DNA of 7,234 nt from DATJSJ01 sp035504175. GTDB lineage: Bacteria; Pseudomonadota; Alphaproteobacteria; Acetobacterales; Acetobacteraceae. The notes under the pieces were generated by a model. The model made no database searches and had not been told where the DNA came from. It worked only from the letters and a program-made list of their open reading frames with translations. The stretch spans positions 1-7,234 of the forward strand of contig DATJSJ010000283.1 in the NCBI GenBank assembly GCA_035504175.1, read 5' to 3'. Below, one piece after another: positions 5,920 through 7,234 of the stretch; position 1 is the stretch's first letter; the number at the start of each line of letters is the position of its first letter. The position numbers and the translations under genes were made by a program.

Positions 5920-6396
5920 TCAGTCCGGCGCCAACAGCCCGATCGGCACCGGTGCGGATTTGACCGATTTCGTGACGATATAAGTGAAATACCGGTCGAT
6001 CCCGATATCGGCGACCAGCAGCCGGTCGATCAGCCGCTGGTACGCGTCGATATCCGGCGCCACGACGCGCAGCACGTAGTCGATGCCGCCGCCGGTCGCG
6101 TCGCATTGCAGGATCAGCGGCTCGGCCCGGATCGCCGCCTCGAAGCGGGCGAAATCATCATGCGTGTGGCGCTTCAGGGTCACCTCGACCAGCACCGTGG
6201 TCAGGCGCACCACCCGGTCGATATCGATCTGCGCCGCATAGCCGGTGATCGCCCCGGCCTGCTCCAGCCGCCGCAGCCGTTCCCAGCAGGGGGTGGGCGA
6301 GAGATGCACGGTCTCGGCCAGCTTCAGCTTGGTCATCCGCCCCTGCGCCTGCAGGGCCGCCAGGATGCGCAGATCGGCCGCGTCGAGTTTGATCAT
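5920..6396 (-). CDS. Lrp/AsnC family transcriptional regulator
   Basis: This 158-residue protein has the standard Lrp/AsnC arrangement. It starts with the family-typical LDAADLRILAALQ (4-16), followed by an N-terminal helix-turn-helix at about 21-48 containing LSPTPCWERLRRLEQAGAI. The C-terminal ligand-sensing RAM domain (about 67-141) includes a Gly-rich turn ATGGGIDYVLRVVAPD (100-115). Family members bind DNA as dimers or larger assemblies and respond to amino acids or related acids, controlling amino-acid uptake or breakdown and often their own gene. The C-terminal tail (142-158) looks slightly extended. The start fits the family N-terminus, although a GGGAGG element sits only one base before the ATG. 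It diverges from a MocR regulator across 53 bp and lies upstream of the chemoreceptor gene on the same strand. The effector cannot be inferred from the sequence. Confidence 0.94.
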   Translation of the reverse strand: MIKLDAADLRILAALQAQGRMTKLKLAETVHLSPTPCWERLRRLEQAGAITGYAAQIDIDRVVRLTTVLVEVTLKRHTHDDFARFEAAIRAEPLILQCDATGGGIDYVLRVVAPDIDAYQRLIDRLLVADIGIDRYFTYIVTKSVKSAPVPIGLLAPD

Positions 6397-6449
6397 GCCT
6401 CCCGCCAGGCGCTAATGTCCCGCGACACCGGACAAGTGTATTGGAACGA
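6397..6449. promoter_or_regulatory. 53-bp divergent promoter/operator between lrp-like and mocR-like genes
   Basis: Only 53 bp separate the two start codons, so both promoters must overlap each other or the coding regions. In the middle is an inverted repeat, TGTCC (6416-6420), 9 bases, GGACA (6430-6434), with 14 bp between arm centres, a reasonable size for a dimeric regulator. The stretch ACAAGTGTATTGGAAC (6432-6447) is the only AT-richer part and could carry promoter elements. Autoregulation by one or both regulators is the natural reading, but this is inference. Confidence 0.45.
6398..6403 (-). promoter_or_regulatory. Shine-Dalgarno-like GGGAGG very close to the Lrp/AsnC start
   Basis: On the minus strand GGGAGG is followed by a single C and then the ATG at 6396. 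A spacer of one base is much shorter than usual. No better in-frame start lies downstream, because the conserved N-terminal pattern begins at residue 4. Translation may therefore be weak, use the element inefficiently, or depend on a leaderless transcript, which the very short divergent region makes possible. Confidence 0.3.
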
Positions 6450-7234
6450 ATGACCCCTTGTCATGATGCCGGGGCGGACGGATTGCCGGCCGGTGCCGCC
6501 TGGACGCCGGCGCTGCCCGCGGAGCGGGGCGGGGCGACCAAGCACAAGCTGCTGACCGACCGGATCATCGCCGATATCGATGCCGGGCTGCTGCCGCCCG
6601 GCACCCGGCTGCCGACCCACCGCGAGTTGGCGCAGCGGCTCTGCCTCGCCGTCCAGACCGTCAGCATCAGCTACAAGGAGGCGGAGCGCCGCGGCTATCT
6701 GCGCAGCGAGGTCGGGCGCGGCACCTTCGTGCGCGAGCGGGTGACGGAGCGGGCCGACCGCTTCATGCTCGACCGCCGGCCGCGCGACCTGATCGACCTG
6801 TCGATCGTCCGCGCGCCTTACCTGCCGGCGCATGAGGAGGCATCGCGGGCGCTGCTGGCGGAGCTCGCGGCCGGCGACAACAGCGCCTTCATGCGGCCCT
6901 GCCGCCCGATCGCCGGGCTCGACCGCCACCGCGCCGCCGGCCAGGCCTGGCTCGCCCGCCTCGGCGTCGCGGCCGAGACCGACCGCATCCTGGTGACCAA
7001 CGGCGCCGCGCACGCGATCTTCCTGGCCCTCGCGACCATCATTCGCCCGGGCGACGTGGTCCTGACCGAGCAGCTCACCGATCACGGGGTGATCGGGCTC
7101 GCGAGCGTGCTCGGCTTCACGCTGCGCGGCCTGCAAACGGATGCCGAGGGCGTGCTGCCCGACGCCTTCGCCGCCGCCTGCGCCGGTGGCGACGTCACCG
7201 CGCTGGTGCTGGTCCCGACGCTCGGCAACCCGAC
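6450..7234 (+). CDS. MocR-type GntR/aminotransferase-like regulator (partial, 3' end off window)
   Basis: The first 261 residues are present; MocR proteins are usually about 450-500, so the C-terminal part, including the lysine that would hold pyridoxal phosphate, lies beyond the right edge. Residues about 32-95 form a GntR-type winged helix with LPPGTRLPTHRELAQRL (48-64), VQTVSISYKEAERRGYL (68-84) and the wing GRGTFV (89-94). After a linker, residues about 115 onwards form the fold-type I aminotransferase-like domain: IVTNGA-like element LVTNGAAHAI (181-190), PGDVVLTEQLTDHGVIGLASVLGF (200-223), and VPTLGNP (255-261), where the Asn normally contacts the cofactor. The ATG at 6450 has a GGAA element 3 bases upstream. 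MocR regulators often sense PLP or amino-acid-PLP adducts and control vitamin B6, amino-acid or taurine/GABA-type genes, usually next door; here the immediate neighbour is the Lrp/AsnC gene. Confidence 0.92.
   Translation, partial: MTPCHDAGADGLPAGAAWTPALPAERGGATKHKLLTDRIIADIDAGLLPPGTRLPTHRELAQRLCLAVQTVSISYKEAERRGYLRSEVGRGTFVRERVTERADRFMLDRRPRDLIDLSIVRAPYLPAHEEASRALLAELAAGDNSAFMRPCRPIAGLDRHRAAGQAWLARLGVAAETDRILVTNGAAHAIFLALATIIRPGDVVLTEQLTDHGVIGLASVLGFTLRGLQTDAEGVLPDAFAAACAGGDVTALVLVPTLGNP

Noticed and set aside
6393..7136. 247-residue minus-strand open frame opposite the MocR gene
   Set aside because: The plus-strand frame carries clear GntR winged-helix and aminotransferase motifs; the opposite frame is a shadow.

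Overview
The window is very GC-rich, and its real genes end most codons in G or C, so nearly every gene has long spurious open frames on the other strand. The mix of genes (PAS-type soluble chemoreceptor, single-domain CheY, Lrp/AsnC and MocR regulators, PxpA) fits a free-living alphaproteobacterium, perhaps of the Rhodospirillales/Acetobacteraceae type. That placement is inference from gene content and style, not from a marker gene. I see no rRNA, tRNA, CRISPR, insertion sequence or phage gene.

Layout from left to right. A short GC-rich hairpin (1-17) is followed by pxpA (minus, 50-787). Facing away from it is a two-gene plus-strand unit: a 50-residue ORF (984-1136) that looks like the front of a STAS domain and overlaps, by ATGA, a CheY-type receiver gene (1133-1495). 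About 236 bp without a convincing gene follows. Next come two minus-strand genes: an unrecognised multi-pass membrane protein (1732-2583) and an SIS-domain sugar-phosphate isomerase of the 6-phospho-3-hexuloisomerase type (2708-3280). Diverging from the isomerase is a 372-residue protein of unknown function that resembles the galactose-mutarotase fold (3424-4542). It converges on a soluble PAS methyl-accepting chemotaxis protein (minus, 4561-5814), and a hairpin spans the stop codons of both. Upstream of the chemoreceptor, on the same strand, is an Lrp/AsnC regulator (5920-6396), which diverges across only 53 bp from a MocR-type GntR/aminotransferase regulator that runs off the right edge (6450-7234).

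Three themes appear. The first is signal transduction: a lone CheY, a possible STAS remnant and a soluble chemoreceptor, with no CheA, CheW, CheR or CheB in view. The second is small-molecule metabolism: 5-oxoproline breakdown (pxpA without visible pxpB or pxpC) and a divergent sugar pair (isomerase plus mutarotase-like protein). The third is amino-acid-type regulation: Lrp/AsnC and MocR back to back. I found no clearly new system. The most worthwhile leads are the truncated STAS-like ORF coupled to cheY, the isomerase/mutarotase-like pair, and the compact Lrp/MocR divergent promoter with its inverted repeat.
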